Positions 23,549-35,845 of a stretch of DNA of 64,000 nucleotides are shown here, piece after piece; the first letter of the stretch is position 1; each line of letters opens with the position of its first letter. This stretch comes from Wyeomyia smithii. Taxonomy: Eukaryota > Arthropoda > Insecta > Diptera > Culicidae. The notes beneath the pieces are model-generated. The model was given only the letters and a program-made list of their open reading frames with translations. It ran no database searches and was not told the DNA's origin. The translations under genes were made by a program, and so were the position numbers. The stretch spans positions 248,739,971 to 248,803,970 of the forward strand of contig NC_073696.1 in NCBI RefSeq assembly GCF_029784165.1, in the 5' to 3' direction.

Positions 23549-24862
23549 TGAGCAGGAAGGAAAAGAATGAGGAGAAGAGGAGAGATGAGCAAAGAAGAGA
23601 AAAGGAAAAGAAAGGAGAGGAGAGGAGAGAAATGGAAAAGAGAAAAGAAAAAAGAAAAGGAGAGGAGAGAAAAGGAAAGAAGAGGAGGGAATAGAAAGAA
23701 GAGGAGAGAAAAGGAAAATAAAGGAGATAAAAGAAAAAGAGAGAAGAGAAAAGGAAAGGAGAGGAGAGAAAAGAAAAAGAGAGGAACAGAGAAAAGAAGA
23801 GAGGATGAGAGAGGAGTGAAGAAGAAAGGAGAGGAGAAGAGAAGAGAGCAGAGGAGAAGGGAGGAGTAGAGAAGAGAAAAAAAGAGAAGAGAGTATAGGA
23901 GAAGGGATGACAGGAGAAGAGAGGACAGGAGAAGAGTGGATTGGAGAAGAGTGTAGAAGAGAAGAAAGAAACGAAGAGGAAAGGAAAGAAAAGAAAAGAA
24001 AAGAAAGTAGAAGAAAAAAAAGAATGAAAAAAAGGAGTAAGAGAGGAAAGGGAAGGAAAGGAAAGAAAAAAAAGGAAAAAGAATGAAAAAGAAAGGAATA
24101 AAACAAAAAAAAACAGGAAAGTGAGGGAAAAGAAAAAAAGGAAAGGAAGGGATAAAAGAAAGAAAAGGAAACGAGAGGAAAGGAAAGGAAAGCAAAGGAA
24201 AGCGAAGAGAAAGAAAAGAAGGCAAAGGAAAGGAAAGTCAACAAAAAATGGAACGGAAAAGAAAAGAGAGCAAAGAGAGGAAAGGAAAGGAAAGGAAGGA
24301 AAGGAAAGGAAAGGAAAGGAAAGGAAAGGAAAGGAAAGGAAAGGAAAGGAAAGGAAAGGAAAGGAAAGGAAAGGAAAGGAAAGGAAAGGAAGAAAGGAAA
24401 GGAAAGGAAAGGAAAGGAAAGGAAAGGAAAGGAAAGGAAAGGAAAGGAAAGAAAGGAAAGGAAAGGAAAGGAAAAGGAAAGGAAAGGAAAGGAAAGGAAA
24501 GGAAAGGAAAGGAAAGGAAAGGAAAGAAAGGAAAGGAAAGGAAAGGAAAGGAAAGGAAAGGAAAGGAAAGGAAAGGAAAGGAAAGGAAAGGAAAGGAAAG
24601 GAAAGGAAAGGAAAGGAAAGGAAAGGAAAGAAAGGAAAGGAAAAGGAAAGGAAAGGAAAGGAAAGGAAAGGAAAGGAAAGGAAAGGAAAGGAAAGGAAAG
24701 GAAAGGAAAGGAAAGGAAAGGAAAGGAAAGGAAAGAAGGAAAGGAAAAGAAAAGAAAAGGAAAGGAAAGGAAGGAAAGGAAAGGAATGGAAAGGAAAGGA
24801 AAGGAAAGGAAAGGAAAGGAAAGGAAAGGAAAGGAAAGAAATGGAAAGAAATAAAAGGAAAG
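23549..24862 (+). repeat. AAAGG purine tract, about 1.3 kb
   Basis: The plus strand is almost pure purine. From about 24276 to 24840 it is a nearly uniform array of the pentamer AAAGG with occasional insertions of AAGG or extra A. From 23549 to 24275 it is a degenerate mix of GAGAAAAG, GGAGAGGAG and similar. Long frames in it on both strands are artefacts of the repeat. In the tetraspanin pre-mRNA it is transcribed as a polypyrimidine tract. Confidence 0.97.
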
Positions 24863-24969
24863 CGAAGGAAGTTCATTCCCAAATAATAAATTCAAAAAAG
24901 AAACAACAACAGAATCTCAGTACTACAGTCATAAATAAAAAAAGAAGTGGAAAGAAAAAATAAAATTTT

Positions 24970-26284
24970 TTTCAAATTAGGACTTTAATTGGCAATAATT
25001 CATCATCGGAAGTGAAACAAACACTAAAAAACTCTTATATCAGGACTATAGTCGGAAAAAAAAGAATATCTACCAAAAATATTTTTTGTCATTTTTTTTA
25101 TTGGCTTAAATCATGCTCGAACTATCCTAGAATCAAAATCTACATCGCCCAAGTACTGATCTAAACTCAAAATTCGTTTAAACCAATTTTTACCGAACAA
25201 CTTTGATGCTCCAAAATAACATTTTTCGTTTATTTTGGCCATGCTTGTTTTTGTTTTTAATTTCGAGGCTTTGTAAACCAGTAGAAGTTACCTATGATCG
25301 ATATCGTGTTTCAAATTTGAAGTATAGAGGTCGCTGCATCAAGTTTCGACCGTTACAGCGTCTCTACAGCACGTTTATACTCACAAATTCCATTTGTTTA
25401 GTCGTACGTTCTTTGTTTGATTTTTTTTTATACTATTTAGCTGTGAGTTATCCTCAAAAGTACCTAAATATGAGTGACAAGTTTGAGTTTTGCGTGGGAT
25501 CGGACGCGTTCGGACGATTGATTACCAGAAACAAAAGTTATAAACAATTAAAGTCGTTTTTTTTGTCGAAAAAGAACTTTTTTTTCAAATCGTTGCCATT
25601 TTGCGGAAAAAAAATTCTAAAAATATAATCATGTGTACTTCACTAGCGACACTTATTGAGATAATGAGAAAATTTTTGTTTTGGTGATAGGTGGAGTAAG
25701 GCACGACTTCTACTGCTCGCCGCGAAACAACTTAAAAAAAAACGGTTAGGGCAATTGCTGCACAGCCGCCATTTTGTAAAAAAAGCAGCAATAAACTTTT
25801 TTTTTTCTATTCTCCAAAAGTTGCTTAATCCAAATTATATTATTTATATATCATACATCTCAAATGTCCTTTAGATAAATTCATGGAAAAAGCCTTGTTT
25901 TTTGAGCATTTGGTAGATACTACCCCTTGAAATAGCAATAAATATGATCTCAAAAAGAAAAACAGCTCTGATAGTATTTTATTTCATACCTAACATCCGT
26001 GAAAACGACAATAAAGATATCTCGTTCAGAAACTCTTGCCGGAAATGAAAAAATGCTGCAAGAATGGTTTCAAGGGCACGAAGCGGTAAACCAGAAATAG
26101 GCAAGGTGAAATGAAGGATTCCTGAACTATTCTAAATTACATTTCTTCGAGTGAATCTAAAATCCTTCCAATTGTTCAGTTACCCATTTTTTGTTATTTT
26201 TACTGCGTTTTTGAAAATAGAAATTTTGAAAAAAATTTAAGACCCCTATTTAGTGACATTTCCTCAATTTTTTTTACGTTGCTA
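24970..26284. other. Intron sequence, nothing recognised
   Basis: AT-rich. The 141-codon plus frame at 25203-25628 (Phe/Leu/Lys-rich) has no recognisable domain and lies antisense in the tetraspanin intron; probably chance. Confidence 0.5.
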
Positions 26285-26835
26285 TAACATTTTGACGTGG
26301 GACTACGTCTTTCTTCACTATACAAAGGTACATTCTGGGAAAACTGGATTGAACATGTAACGTTTTTGGTTGGCGGAATGGAAGATTTTAGATGCTAATA
26401 GCGCTCAAACAACTGTTCCGATTTCAATAGTTAATATACCGTTGGAAAGCTAAAACATACAAGATTTGTATAACATGATAATTTTAGTTGCCATTTTCTC
26501 ATTACTCCGTGAAAACTGCGGGAAGGTTTGAAGGTCGAATATCCACATACATTTTTCATACGATTGGTAAATTTCCCTAACGCAGACTTCAAAAACATAG
26601 ACGAAATGATTTCACGCATTCAGTCATTGGCTAGCAATGCCAGCCAATCGGCATCGCATTCATCACCCAACGCAAGCGTCGAAGAAAGAAAGCAGAGATG
26701 CTTCCACGTGATTGGTTCTTCCCCCAATCACCCAAGTTCCCCACAGTGAGTGACGCTATAAAAGGACATTCCGTGTTAAGAGAGGATCATTCCCTGGTCG
26801 ACCGTCAAAGCGAACAGTTCGGCTTCCCTTCGATC
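26285..26835 (+). repeat. Repeat with GACGTGGGACTACG and a TATA-like box, unit 1
   Basis: A block TTTGACGTGGGACTACGTCT followed by ACAAAGGTACATTCTGGGAA also occurs, diverged, at 29110-29160 (GGACGTGGGACTTCGCCT, GGGGTACATTCTGTAAAA). Here it is followed by a TATA-like CGCTATAAAAGGACATTCC at about 26753 and GATCATTCCCTGG; the second unit has CATAAAAAGACACCAACCAT in the same place. It may be a promoter-bearing end of an unrecognised retroelement. Confidence 0.35.
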
Positions 26836-26989
26836 TGAGTTGGACCCCAGCAGTGGTAATCTAATTCAGATATCGTTGTTGGAATACAGCCCGAAACTGG
26901 ACGTGATCGGCACTGGGGACCATTGGAAGCCGTTGGAAGGGACCATTGGAAGACTTGGAAGCCGTTTGGATGCTGCCGTAGTAATTTGT

Positions 26990-27589
26990 GTAAGTATAGT
27001 GTGTCGTATACCAAGTGTGTGTGTCTGAGTAGCGTTAGCGTGTGTATGTGTGTGTGTGAGTAGCGTGTGTATGTGTGTGTGGGTAGCGTGTGTATGTGTG
27101 TGTGTAAGTAGCGTGTGTATGTGTGTGTGTGTGAGTAGCGTGTGTATGTGTGTGTGTGTGAGTAGCGTGTGTATGTGTGTGTGAGTAGCATGTGTATGTG
27201 TGTGTCTGTGAGTAGCGTGTGTATGTGTGTGTGTAAGTAGCGTGTGTATGTGTAAGTAGCGTGTGTATGTGTATGTGTGTGTGTGTAAGTAGCGTGTGTA
27301 TGTGTGTGTGTGTGTGTAAGTATCGTGTGTATTTGTGTGAGTGTGTGTGTAAGTAGCATGTGTATGTGTGTGTGTGTGTGTAAGTAGCGTGTGTATGTGT
27401 GCGTGTGAGTAGCGTGTGTATGTGTGCGTGTGAGTAGCGTGTGTATGTGTGTGAGTAGCGTGTGTGTGTGTGTGTAAGTAGCGTGTGTGTGTGTGAGTAG
27501 CGTGTGTGTGAGTAGCGTGTGTGTGAGTACCGTGTGTGTGTGTGAGTACCGTGTGTGTGTATGAGTAGCGTGTGTGTGTGAGTGAAAGT

Positions 27590-27633
<44 letters not shown>

Positions 27634-28002
27634 AGTAGCGCGTGTGTGTGAGTAGTGCGCGTGTGTGTGTTAATGTGTGTCAATGTGTGTGTGAATGTGT
27701 GTGTGTGAATGTGTGTGTGTGAATGTGTGTGTGAATGTGTGTGTGAGTGACGTGTGTGTGAGTAACGTGTGTGTATATGTGAGCGTCGTGTGTGCGTGTA
27801 TGTGTGTAAGTGACATGTGTATGTAAGTGGCGTGTGTATGTAAGTGGCGTGTGTATGGAAGTGATGTGTGTATGTGTGTGTGCAAGTAGCGTGAGTATGT
27901 GAGGAGCGTGGGTGTGCCTGAAGAGCGTGTGCTTGTGAGTTGTGTGTGTGTGTGTATATAGCGTGTGTGTATAACGTGTATGTATGTGTAACATGTGTGT
28001 GC
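26990..28002 (+). repeat. TG-rich minisatellite
   Basis: Units of TG dinucleotides with TATG are separated by a recurring GTAGCGTGTG, GAGTAGCG or AAGTAGCG spacer; spacing varies, often near 23-30 bp. In the centre (27590-27630) there is a pure TG run. The 403-codon minus-strand frame of Thr/His/Tyr is a repeat artefact. Confidence 0.95.
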
Positions 28003-28009
28003 AAAAATG

Positions 28010-31000
28010 CATTCATCCGAGGTAAATTTATTTTTGACAGAATACTTTTATAGGCAATAAGTTAATTATTTTTCCTATTAGTTTGTATGCTATGGTTTAT
28101 GACAGGTGTGTGTTTTTTTTTTGTTCATGGATTGTTGTGTATGGTATTTGTACGATGTCGTGTGTTATATAGCCATAGGACTATGAATAAATCTTTACAT
28201 CCACAATAGTCCCACGTCAAGCCTACGTTTGTGCACTCCAGCACATACCCTTTAACCTTTTTTCTTGTTTTTCATAATTTGTCCAAGTTTGATTAATCTT
28301 AATATTATTAATAACTGATTTCTTTTTCAGATTAGGAAATATAGAAATTTTGTGTTGTTTATGCATTGTATTTCCAAGTCATATTTTCCTCATGTTAAGC
28401 ATTTAAAAAAACATTATAACAAAGTTTTAAAAATTAATTGTAAACACTCAGAAATGTATAATCCGTAGAGAAACGGCAGCTAATCTTTGGCGATTAGTTC
28501 TATACCAAATTTATTTTGACGTGGGCAGAGCTCCGAAATCTCACATTCAATGCTTGATCAAATACACCTGAAATGAGGCTAACTGTACACTCACTCTCAC
28601 CCTTTGCAGTGATACTGAATCGAATCTAGTTACCCTAACCCCAAATTTAACGTTTTACTGATTCGGCTGGTGTTACTTTTTGTCATGCTTTGCCATCCAT
28701 TCGTTCAAGAAAGTAATGGATGATATCAAACTTATAGCGCCTATTTAGTTTCGTCAGGCTACAGAAAGCATTGGGTGCTCTACAGGATAAAGCATGATTC
28801 TTTAAATGAGTGTTACTATAAACCCATTTCACAAGAACCAATGGCTAATAGTTATTTCAGCACCAGGAATTGGAAAATCACTATCAATCCAGCGAATTGA
28901 TAGAATTTTGAACAGAGACTTCAGTCAAGCAAGCGCAAAGTAGTTGATATTTGAACGAACAAGAGATTCATACCGCTATCGGCACGGTAAAAAGTTTATG
29001 TCAGAGCATGCTGTATGAAGGATAGAATAGAATGAAATAGCTGGAAATATTGTTCTCTGAATGCTCTTATTATTCGCCTTCACACAGCTCTGTCACTTTT
29101 TCCGAACTCTGGACGTGGGACTTCGCCTTTGTTTTCTATACTGGGGTACATTCTGTAAAATTGGAAATGAAGCTGGCAAATGTTCCGTCAGATTTCAAAT
29201 GATAAAATCAGCATAACCACTTGATGAATAAAATACGCGTACAATGAACCAATTACATGCGAGCATTCCTAGCACAGACGACATAAAAAGACACCAACCA
29301 TTCCCTGTTATTCTCTGTATCAGTATCAACAAAATTTGACAGAGTCTCCCCGTCCCAATAGGTCAATTGATGTTTGCTTCCATGAAGTTAGACTAATTTG
29401 ATGTCTCGAAGGTAAAGGTTTTTCGAAAAGTTTGAAACAGCCTTCTCTCTTAAACAATATGTTAACCTGCTGTTAGAACTTAACAAAAACTGATGTCTTT
29501 AAGGAAACATGCTGGTAGAGGCAACAGTGCTGTACAGTATAGGTGGAGCAGATGGTTACCATAAAAACCATAAATTACTCATCAAGAACTAAACTTTTTT
29601 GGACCGGTTATAAGATATTTTTATTTCATTTTTTCTCCGATGTTCATTGAATAATTGTTGCCGGCATCGAATCGAAAGAGTAAATTCCTAAATATACAAA
29701 ATAATAGAAGAGTTAGAGCCGGCGAATGCTTGTGATTTTTTTGTCCATTTACTAAGATTTCCTAAGAACCTATTCTCAATATTCATTGTTAGATGATTTT
29801 TTTTTTAATTTTCAACTTAACTAATAATATACGTAATATAGTGAATGTAACTGTTGGCAAATGAAAAAAAAAAACTTTTCAAGGTGTAAACGAAATTCTA
29901 CCGAGTGTTGTTAAAAACATTTCTGAAAAAAGATTTTTAAGGGAAAGTTAAGAATAAAAATACGCAAGTCACTGAACAAACGAATTGATTCTGTCTGCTC
30001 TGTAATCTTTGTAACTCAAAAGTCCCACGTCATCATTTCGACAACCAGTAGGGCTGTATATCTTGTAGTATTTTTTTATTAAAGGTAACTCAATGTATTG
30101 CCAGTTTTTTTTAATTTTTTACTATGAGCACTGTGTCTCTAAATGCTGCCCCGGGCGCTCGACTATCCTGCCATAAAACTATTATCATAGTCTCCTATCT
30201 TTCAGATTTTTTCCTGTCCAAAGAGGCTTAGAGTCTTATAGCTGCACTTTCAAGAGATAATCCACGCGATAATCTATCGCACAATCACCCAGTCTAAAGT
30301 TTTCTTTCCTCGCAATTCCACTAGGCTGTATTGAAAAGAAAAAATATAGGGAATAATTTATCAGCCGGTCGTTCGTTCCCACCTACGTCTAATACTGATG
30401 AGGGGAGGCTTAGAATAGAACACGACCTTGCACTTGTTTTTTTTGCCGCACGGAAAACTCATCAATACTCGCGGCCGAAGCAGCAGTTCTTGGAAATCGA
30501 TCAACTCGATGGGGGGGGGTGGATGGATATAGACGACACAAATCGATCAGCGCGTCTCCCTGCTTCAACAACTAGCAGGTTACACCCTGTTGCGAACAGA
30601 CAATTTCGGAGTGGCAACTTATGTCACGCGAGCAGTTGATGATGCTATAGTAACATGCAACCTTTGACTGGTTTTTGTCTCGGAAGGCCGTTATTTAACC
30701 ACCAGTGAAGGTCGAACCTTGAATGGCAAAATAACTTAAAGTAGCTTTTGTTCATATATGAACATGAAACATCGAAATGAAATATGAAACTAATTTTCTT
30801 TTTAGTTAATTGAAGCGGATGTTAAAATTATGAAACTTCTGGAGCAGTATTAGAAAAATAACAATTCTTTTTAGGCTCGGGTCAACAATCGATTGAAGTG
30901 TTATTGAGTTATCGTCTCGTTAACCTTCGTGGCTAGACTATAATTGTGTAATAACTGTGTTGTTGGTGCTTGTGTTGGAGATTAATCGTTATTTCATGTC

Positions 31001-31698
31001 TAGCGTAATTGTTCGAATAGAATCTAAACAGATTTGAAACATGCTATTGAGGTGGGATCGAAAACACATGACGGTTAGGTTTTTTTCTTCACCTACTTTC
31101 GTTTAATATTTGAACGATTCGAGGGACACTTTGCGATTGCTGGCATAGGATCATATAATTAGTTCTGAATGACAATCGCCTACCCTCATGCGTAGAATCA
31201 TGAACTTATCAAGTTGTTAACGATTGTTTGGCAGCCTAATATTTGACTTCATTACTCGAGAACAAATAAAAGTTCACCTTAATAGTTTTTCTCCAATACC
31301 TCTGTTACACAAGTTTTGGTACAGATTCGGCATGAGAAAGATCGTCAAAGCCGTAAGTTAGAATCGCTCTAGCTGTTATTTACAAGCTACCATGCAACTC
31401 CATCGCTTCAAATTCGATGGAGGCGCGTGATGCTGTAAATCAACACTAAATGGTTCGCAAAGCTAATGTGTACATTATTCGAATTTGCGCTGTTATTGTT
31501 ATAAAAAAGCTCAGAAAAACCTTCACACTCAGTACAATCATATAAAATATTGTAACAATCCGGCACACGATAGAATAACTTGTTAAAGTAACATGATAAT
31601 TGCAAATTGTAATCAATGTTAATGTTTGTTAGCTAAACTAATCTCATTAGTAACTTTCTTAGAAATCACATTTCTTAACAAAATTTAAATACACTCAC
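28010..31698. other. Intron sequence upstream of exon 8, mostly unremarkable
   Basis: Apart from the GACGTGGGAC repeat unit I see no gene. A 102-codon plus frame at 30331-30639 includes a G9 run and has no recognised domain. Confidence 0.5.
29085..29350 (+). repeat. Repeat with GACGTGGGACTTCG, unit 2
   Basis: A diverged direct copy of the start and the TATA-like part of the 26.3-26.8 kb unit, with the spacing between the two shared blocks shorter here. Inverse strings (AGTCCCACGTCA, 28206; AGTCCCACGTCATC, 30011) lie near. The class is unknown. Confidence 0.3.
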
Positions 31699-32126
31699 CT
31701 GTAAGTGGGCGCCTTACTGTCGAACTCGTTCAGTTCATAGTTGTTGTTACCGTTTATTGTCTTGTTGGCGCCCGCCGTGGAAGACAGCAACGATGAACTG
31801 TTATCTTCAACCAGCAGCGCACAGTTGGAGTTGGTGTCGGACTCGCAACCGCCTACGGCTGCATTGCCACTGCCGCCACCCGTTCCACCGCCACCGTTCC
31901 CACTCCCACTGCACAGGTGCTGCTCGTTGATGCAGGTGTACAGCTGCCGATGCTTGAGCAGCTTTGGCGTGGGTTCCTGCTGCAGTTGTTGTTGCTGCTG
32001 CTGTTGGGCATTCAGCAACGATTCCCGTTCACTTTCGGCGGCCTCTATCCGTGTCCGCTCCCGATCACGATTGCCGACCTTCGGTTCGGCGTGTATTCCG
32101 CCGTTGATCGACGTACTCGTTACCTG
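31699..32126 (-). CDS. Tetraspanin exon 7 (long cytosolic tail)
   Basis: The acceptor is CCCTGTTGCAG and the donor is TTACAG|GTGAGT; 428 bp, phase 0 in and phase 2 out. Use of the next CAG (three bases later) would drop one Gln. The exon encodes QVTSTSINGG, a charged stretch with RDRERTRIEAAESERESLLN, a seven-Gln run, an acidic/Cys region, a Gly-rich run and a C-terminal YELNEFDSKAPTYR. The ESLL and YELNEF stretches resemble dileucine- or tyrosine-based sorting signals, but that is only inference. If the last intron is retained, translation ends immediately after Arg. Confidence 0.85.
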
Positions 32127-32404
32127 CTGCAACAGGGTAAACTAGAAGTTTTTGGTGGGATGTTCGCATGGATGCATGAAAATGCGGCAAGCAGCATTAC
32201 CGGGGGTGCAGTTTTTTTATGTGGGCGTGTCAACAAGGCGTAAAAACAAAGAAAAGTGCGAAAAATCGCTTGGAATTAGAAGCGGTGCTTGATTCGGTTC
32301 ATACGATCAAGTGTTTTTTTTTTTTTTGAGGTTAGTAAGATACTCTAGCTGTCAGGTTCCCAAGCTATAAATTCAAAACTCCTACGCATTATCCACGCAC
32401 TTAC

Positions 32405-32617
32405 CTGCTGTATTTGCTGCTGGTCGCAGTCCACCCCGTTCAGGATCGCTCCGGCCATTTCGGTTTGCAGAAGTTTGATCTTCTGAATCATCTCCTTGAT
32501 CTCGTACCGGAGAATGCCAAGGAAGCACAACTTCAGAAACGCTATCACGCAGTAGCCCAGCACGAACAGAACGTCGGCCGTGTGTCGCAGCCAGGACACG
32601 ATCCGGTCGGCACAACC
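32405..32617 (-). CDS. Tetraspanin exon 6 (GC motif, fourth membrane segment, inner tail)
   Basis: The acceptor is CATTCGCTAG, the donor is CAGCAG|GTAAGTG; 213 bp, phase 0 on both sides. It opens with Gly-Cys, which after VYPQ forms the conserved YPxGC element at the end of the large loop. It continues with ADRIVSWLRHTADV and a hydrophobic segment (VLFVLGYCVIAFLKLCFLGI, residues 337-359). The following RYEIKEMIQKIKLLQTEMAG is a likely amphipathic or coiled-coil helix in the cytosol. Cysteines at the inner face are possible palmitoylation sites. Confidence 0.93.
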
Positions 32618-32639
32618 CTAGCGAATGAGGAAAATCTAT

Positions 32640-34270
32640 TACGCACATATTCAAAATGACATTAGCAGAAATAGATTGCTGACACCATCGGGCTGTTCAT
32701 AAAATTCAAAGAGCAATCGAAGACAAAAGACGACAATTCAATTTAATAAACAATAGCTAGATAGACTGTGCGAGGAGCGAACACTAAACACAAATTGAAA
32801 ATTTTCCTCTATCGATCACCTCAGGCGGAAAATCCGCCAACTGACCGACCAACAATTCATTGTTCTCGCCGAGCCCGCCAGCAGCTTCGGCAGTGTTCGC
32901 TTCTCGCCAGGACAATCGATTCAGGAGGTTTCCGGCCAGAAATTACTCTTCTATTCTGGCTCGGCCGCTAAACCCGGAAACAAGACCTGCCGTAGGCGGC
33001 GGCGACGGCAAATGTCTGCCGTTGCAAGCTGAGACCGAATGCAATTGCATCAAATTAATTGAAAATTCCAACAGAGTAAGCAATTTTCTATCGTTTGCAA
33101 TGTTACTCGATAGAGTGGAATGAAGTGACAGGTTTTGCCTCTATCCGTTTTTGACCTTGAAGCGGCGCGGCTGTGTGTGCGGCTTAGCCCGGGTTCGCTC
33201 TCCTCTCGAGTGATGAAATGATGATAAGAGGATTCCACTTGCCCGCAGCTGGTTTGACTAGATGTAAGTAGTGGGTGAACCGAATGGAAGTTGATTTCTT
33301 TTGAATTTCTAGCTGGCGCTCTGGGACAATCGAATGAAGTGCTGGAGCACTTTTTGTTATGTGCTTTTGCTGCGCCGATTGCGGAAAAAAAGAACTGGTT
33401 AGTCAATTAGCTTAACATGATTGGATTGCAGCACTCAGGACGGATTTCACGTGGGATTGGCAGCACCTTCTCTAGATCAAGTGAAACTTTGTGGGTTAAG
33501 GTGAGACTTACGCTTGTGATCTGCGGTCGAAACTTCATAAAGAATGTTGAGAACAAATTTCGTTTGTCCTATTTTAACTAACAAATTTTCTTATCAAAAA
33601 ATTGGTCCAATTCGACTACTTTTAGCTACACTTGAAAGATTTTGTCGAGTTGTAAATTGTAACTCGCGCATTTTTTTGCACATTTCTTTTGTAAGTACGG
33701 TATCAATAAATGCGCTCGATTTTATCACATATTTATGTTTTGTCGAAAAAAAAATTCCCCGGGGCTAAGAAACTGGGTTGTTGAGAAAAAAGCTCTTGTA
33801 AGTAACATAACGTTAATAACAATGATCGTTATCGAGTTCGAAATAACCGTAATTTTTCGGGTTTCATGGATTCAGTTGATCTACTGAATTTTCACCGTGA
33901 ATATTTCGACCTTCTCATGGAAAAAAAAATTCGGAAAAACGGCCATAACTTAACCAATAATTAAAATGTCTTCAATACAAATAATTTTGTTTTTACTTTA
34001 GTCACATTCCACAAAAAACGAACAAGCATTCCAACGACAATTTTTGATCTGGCGGAAACATAGAGGCATAGATGTTCCTCTGGGCTGAAGATGTTATTTG
34101 GTGGTCTCAATTTTTTTTAGAACTACAATTAATTTTTGAAAAGGGTAGGAGAATTTTTTTTTCTTCTTCTAAGGGTAGGAGAAATAAAAAAATAAAATTT
34201 GTAAAAGAGAAAAACCAAACTTTTTTTCAATTTTCTTATAGTGTACCTATATTTTTTCTGAAAGGACAGT
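32640..34270. other. Intron sequence, partly less AT-rich
   Basis: The 32780-33420 stretch is closer to balanced composition and has overlapping frames on both strands, none with a known domain. It could hold regulatory sequence, which cannot be shown here. Confidence 0.4.
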
Positions 34271-35464
34271 TCACGAAGAATGCACGGATTAAACACCAAA
34301 TTTCACGAAATCATTGAACATATAAACAAAATATGACCACGTGCTCTTATGGATTCGCCTAGCATTGTATATTTAGTAAACTTAGCTAGATTTATCCTGA
34401 ATTTTGTAAAACAAACCATTTTTAACAACGCTTTCACATCCATCTTAAAACTTGAATCACTGCTCAATTATTTATCTCACGACGCCCCCATATTTATCAC
34501 ACTGTCAATCATGAATGAATCGCATTATCATGAATGAACCTAGCCGCAGCTTGTCGTAGTAGGTTACCTAGATATCCGCTGTAGTAGTTTACGTGCAAAA
34601 TTGGTAACCTAGGTAACCACTGCAGTGCTGTCGATTTATGTCAATTATGTCGGAATAATTTAAAATTTTCAGTATGTGTTTTTCGTGTTAACAGAAACTG
34701 ATTTGGCAACTTTTGATTTTCTTCAACGCAGTGAAAACAGATGAAAATACATACAGTTGAAATTTAGGAATTGTAGAAATTCATCTCAGCTCTCCCAGCT
34801 GGTCTCGAGGTACGATGCTGGCTTAACAAGCCAGTCGTCTTAGGTTCGAGTCTCGGCTTGGGAGAGACTGTTAGTGTCAGTAGGATCGTAGCGCTAGCCC
34901 CGCAATTGTCCTGTACACTTAACAGTTGGCTGCGAAGTCTGTGTATAATAAACAGAAGGTCGTGTTCCGATACGGAATGTAGCACCAAGGCTTTGCTTTG
35001 CTTTAGAAATTCATCTCATATATTTCTGCTAATTCAAGCTTGTTTTTGGAAATTTGAGGTGAACATTTCAAAGATTAAAGTATTCTTAGTGTAGTGAGTG
35101 ATTCTGTTTAGTGATTAAAATAAAAAGTGGTCCACTAGTAATTAAAAAAACATTCGTTGGCTGCTGAACGAGTCCCGTTGTAGCCATATAGAACAATGCG
35201 CGATTTGTTTTCTGAGGTAGGTGATTGAATTAAATGAGTTTTCGAGTGCATGTGCCCGACTATAATATCAAATTTTAAGCTTTTAAGTAAGTTTTTGAGG
35301 ATTCTGCTTAATGAGAAATCTTAAGTGAACTAATAAGAATCCATTCCATGGATTGGCAGATTGGTTTAGTTAGAAAATATGCGTTTTTTTTCCTACTTTC
35401 AATTGTGTTTTCATGTTGTATGAGATGAATATATGGGCTGAGATGAATGATGGAGCAGTTCCCC
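34271..35464 (+). mobile_element. TA-flanked MITE, family Q, copy 1 (5'-truncated, carries a SINE)
   Basis: From CACGAAGAATGCACGGATT to GATGGAGCAGTTCCCC it matches the inverse of 38956-39860, including GGTAACCTAGGTAACCACT and GAAATTCATCTCATATATTT. Its right end is followed by TA. The left end is missing and the SINE at 34789-35003 is inserted within. Confidence 0.8.
34789..35003 (+). mobile_element. tRNA-derived SINE, family A, copy 2
   Basis: It has the same structure as the 8.4 kb copy: CCCAGCTGGTCTCGAGGTAC, GGTTCGAGTCTCGGCTTGGG and the GCTTTGCTTTGCTTT tail. A 15-bp duplication TAGAAATTCATCTCA flanks it at 34774-34788 and 35004-35018. It is inserted inside a MITE copy (34271-35464), so it is younger than that element. 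Confidence 0.9.
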
Positions 35465-35468
35465 TATT

Positions 35469-35845
35469 TTCTACTTTGTCGAAGACGCTTTACCGATCAA
35501 ACCAACCGATTTGGCTCTAAAAATATTTTTATCAGTAGTAAGCCAATTTACTAGTTTTCGTACAAAAAAATACAGATTTAAAAAAAAATGTTTTCTTTTT
35601 GACATATCTATTTTTCTATTTTAATAACATTGCCGAAGACATTATGCTTATTTTTTGGAAATTTTCAACTTGTTTTATTTTCCTATGAATAATCCTAAAT
35701 TCTTCTTGTTAAAAAAAAATATATTTTATTTTCCATTGTGTATATTTTTTTCGGAGTGACACAAATATTTTCTACAACTTTGCCGTCGACCGTTCTGGCT
35801 CTGAAAATATTTTTAATTATCAATACCATTCGAGGTGATTAATAC
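35469..35845 (+). repeat. Dispersed repeat with GGCTCTAAAAATATTTTT core
   Basis: Units with GTCGAAGACG, CCGATTTGGCTCTAAAAATA and a GTGTATATTTTTTTCGG start occur here twice. Related strings occur at 7690-8390, 9666-9935, 36290-36430 and 63640-64000. This is a dispersed AT-rich family of unknown class. Confidence 0.55.

Noticed and set aside
23507..24963. Open frames of up to 462 codons on both strands
   Set aside because: All are translations of the AAAGG/TTTCC repeat, open in several frames at once, with no normal protein composition.
26805..28016. 403-codon minus-strand frame rich in Thr and His
   Set aside because: It is the translation of the TG minisatellite.
31741..32145. Plus-strand frame of 134 codons
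   Set aside because: It is the antisense of tetraspanin exon 7.
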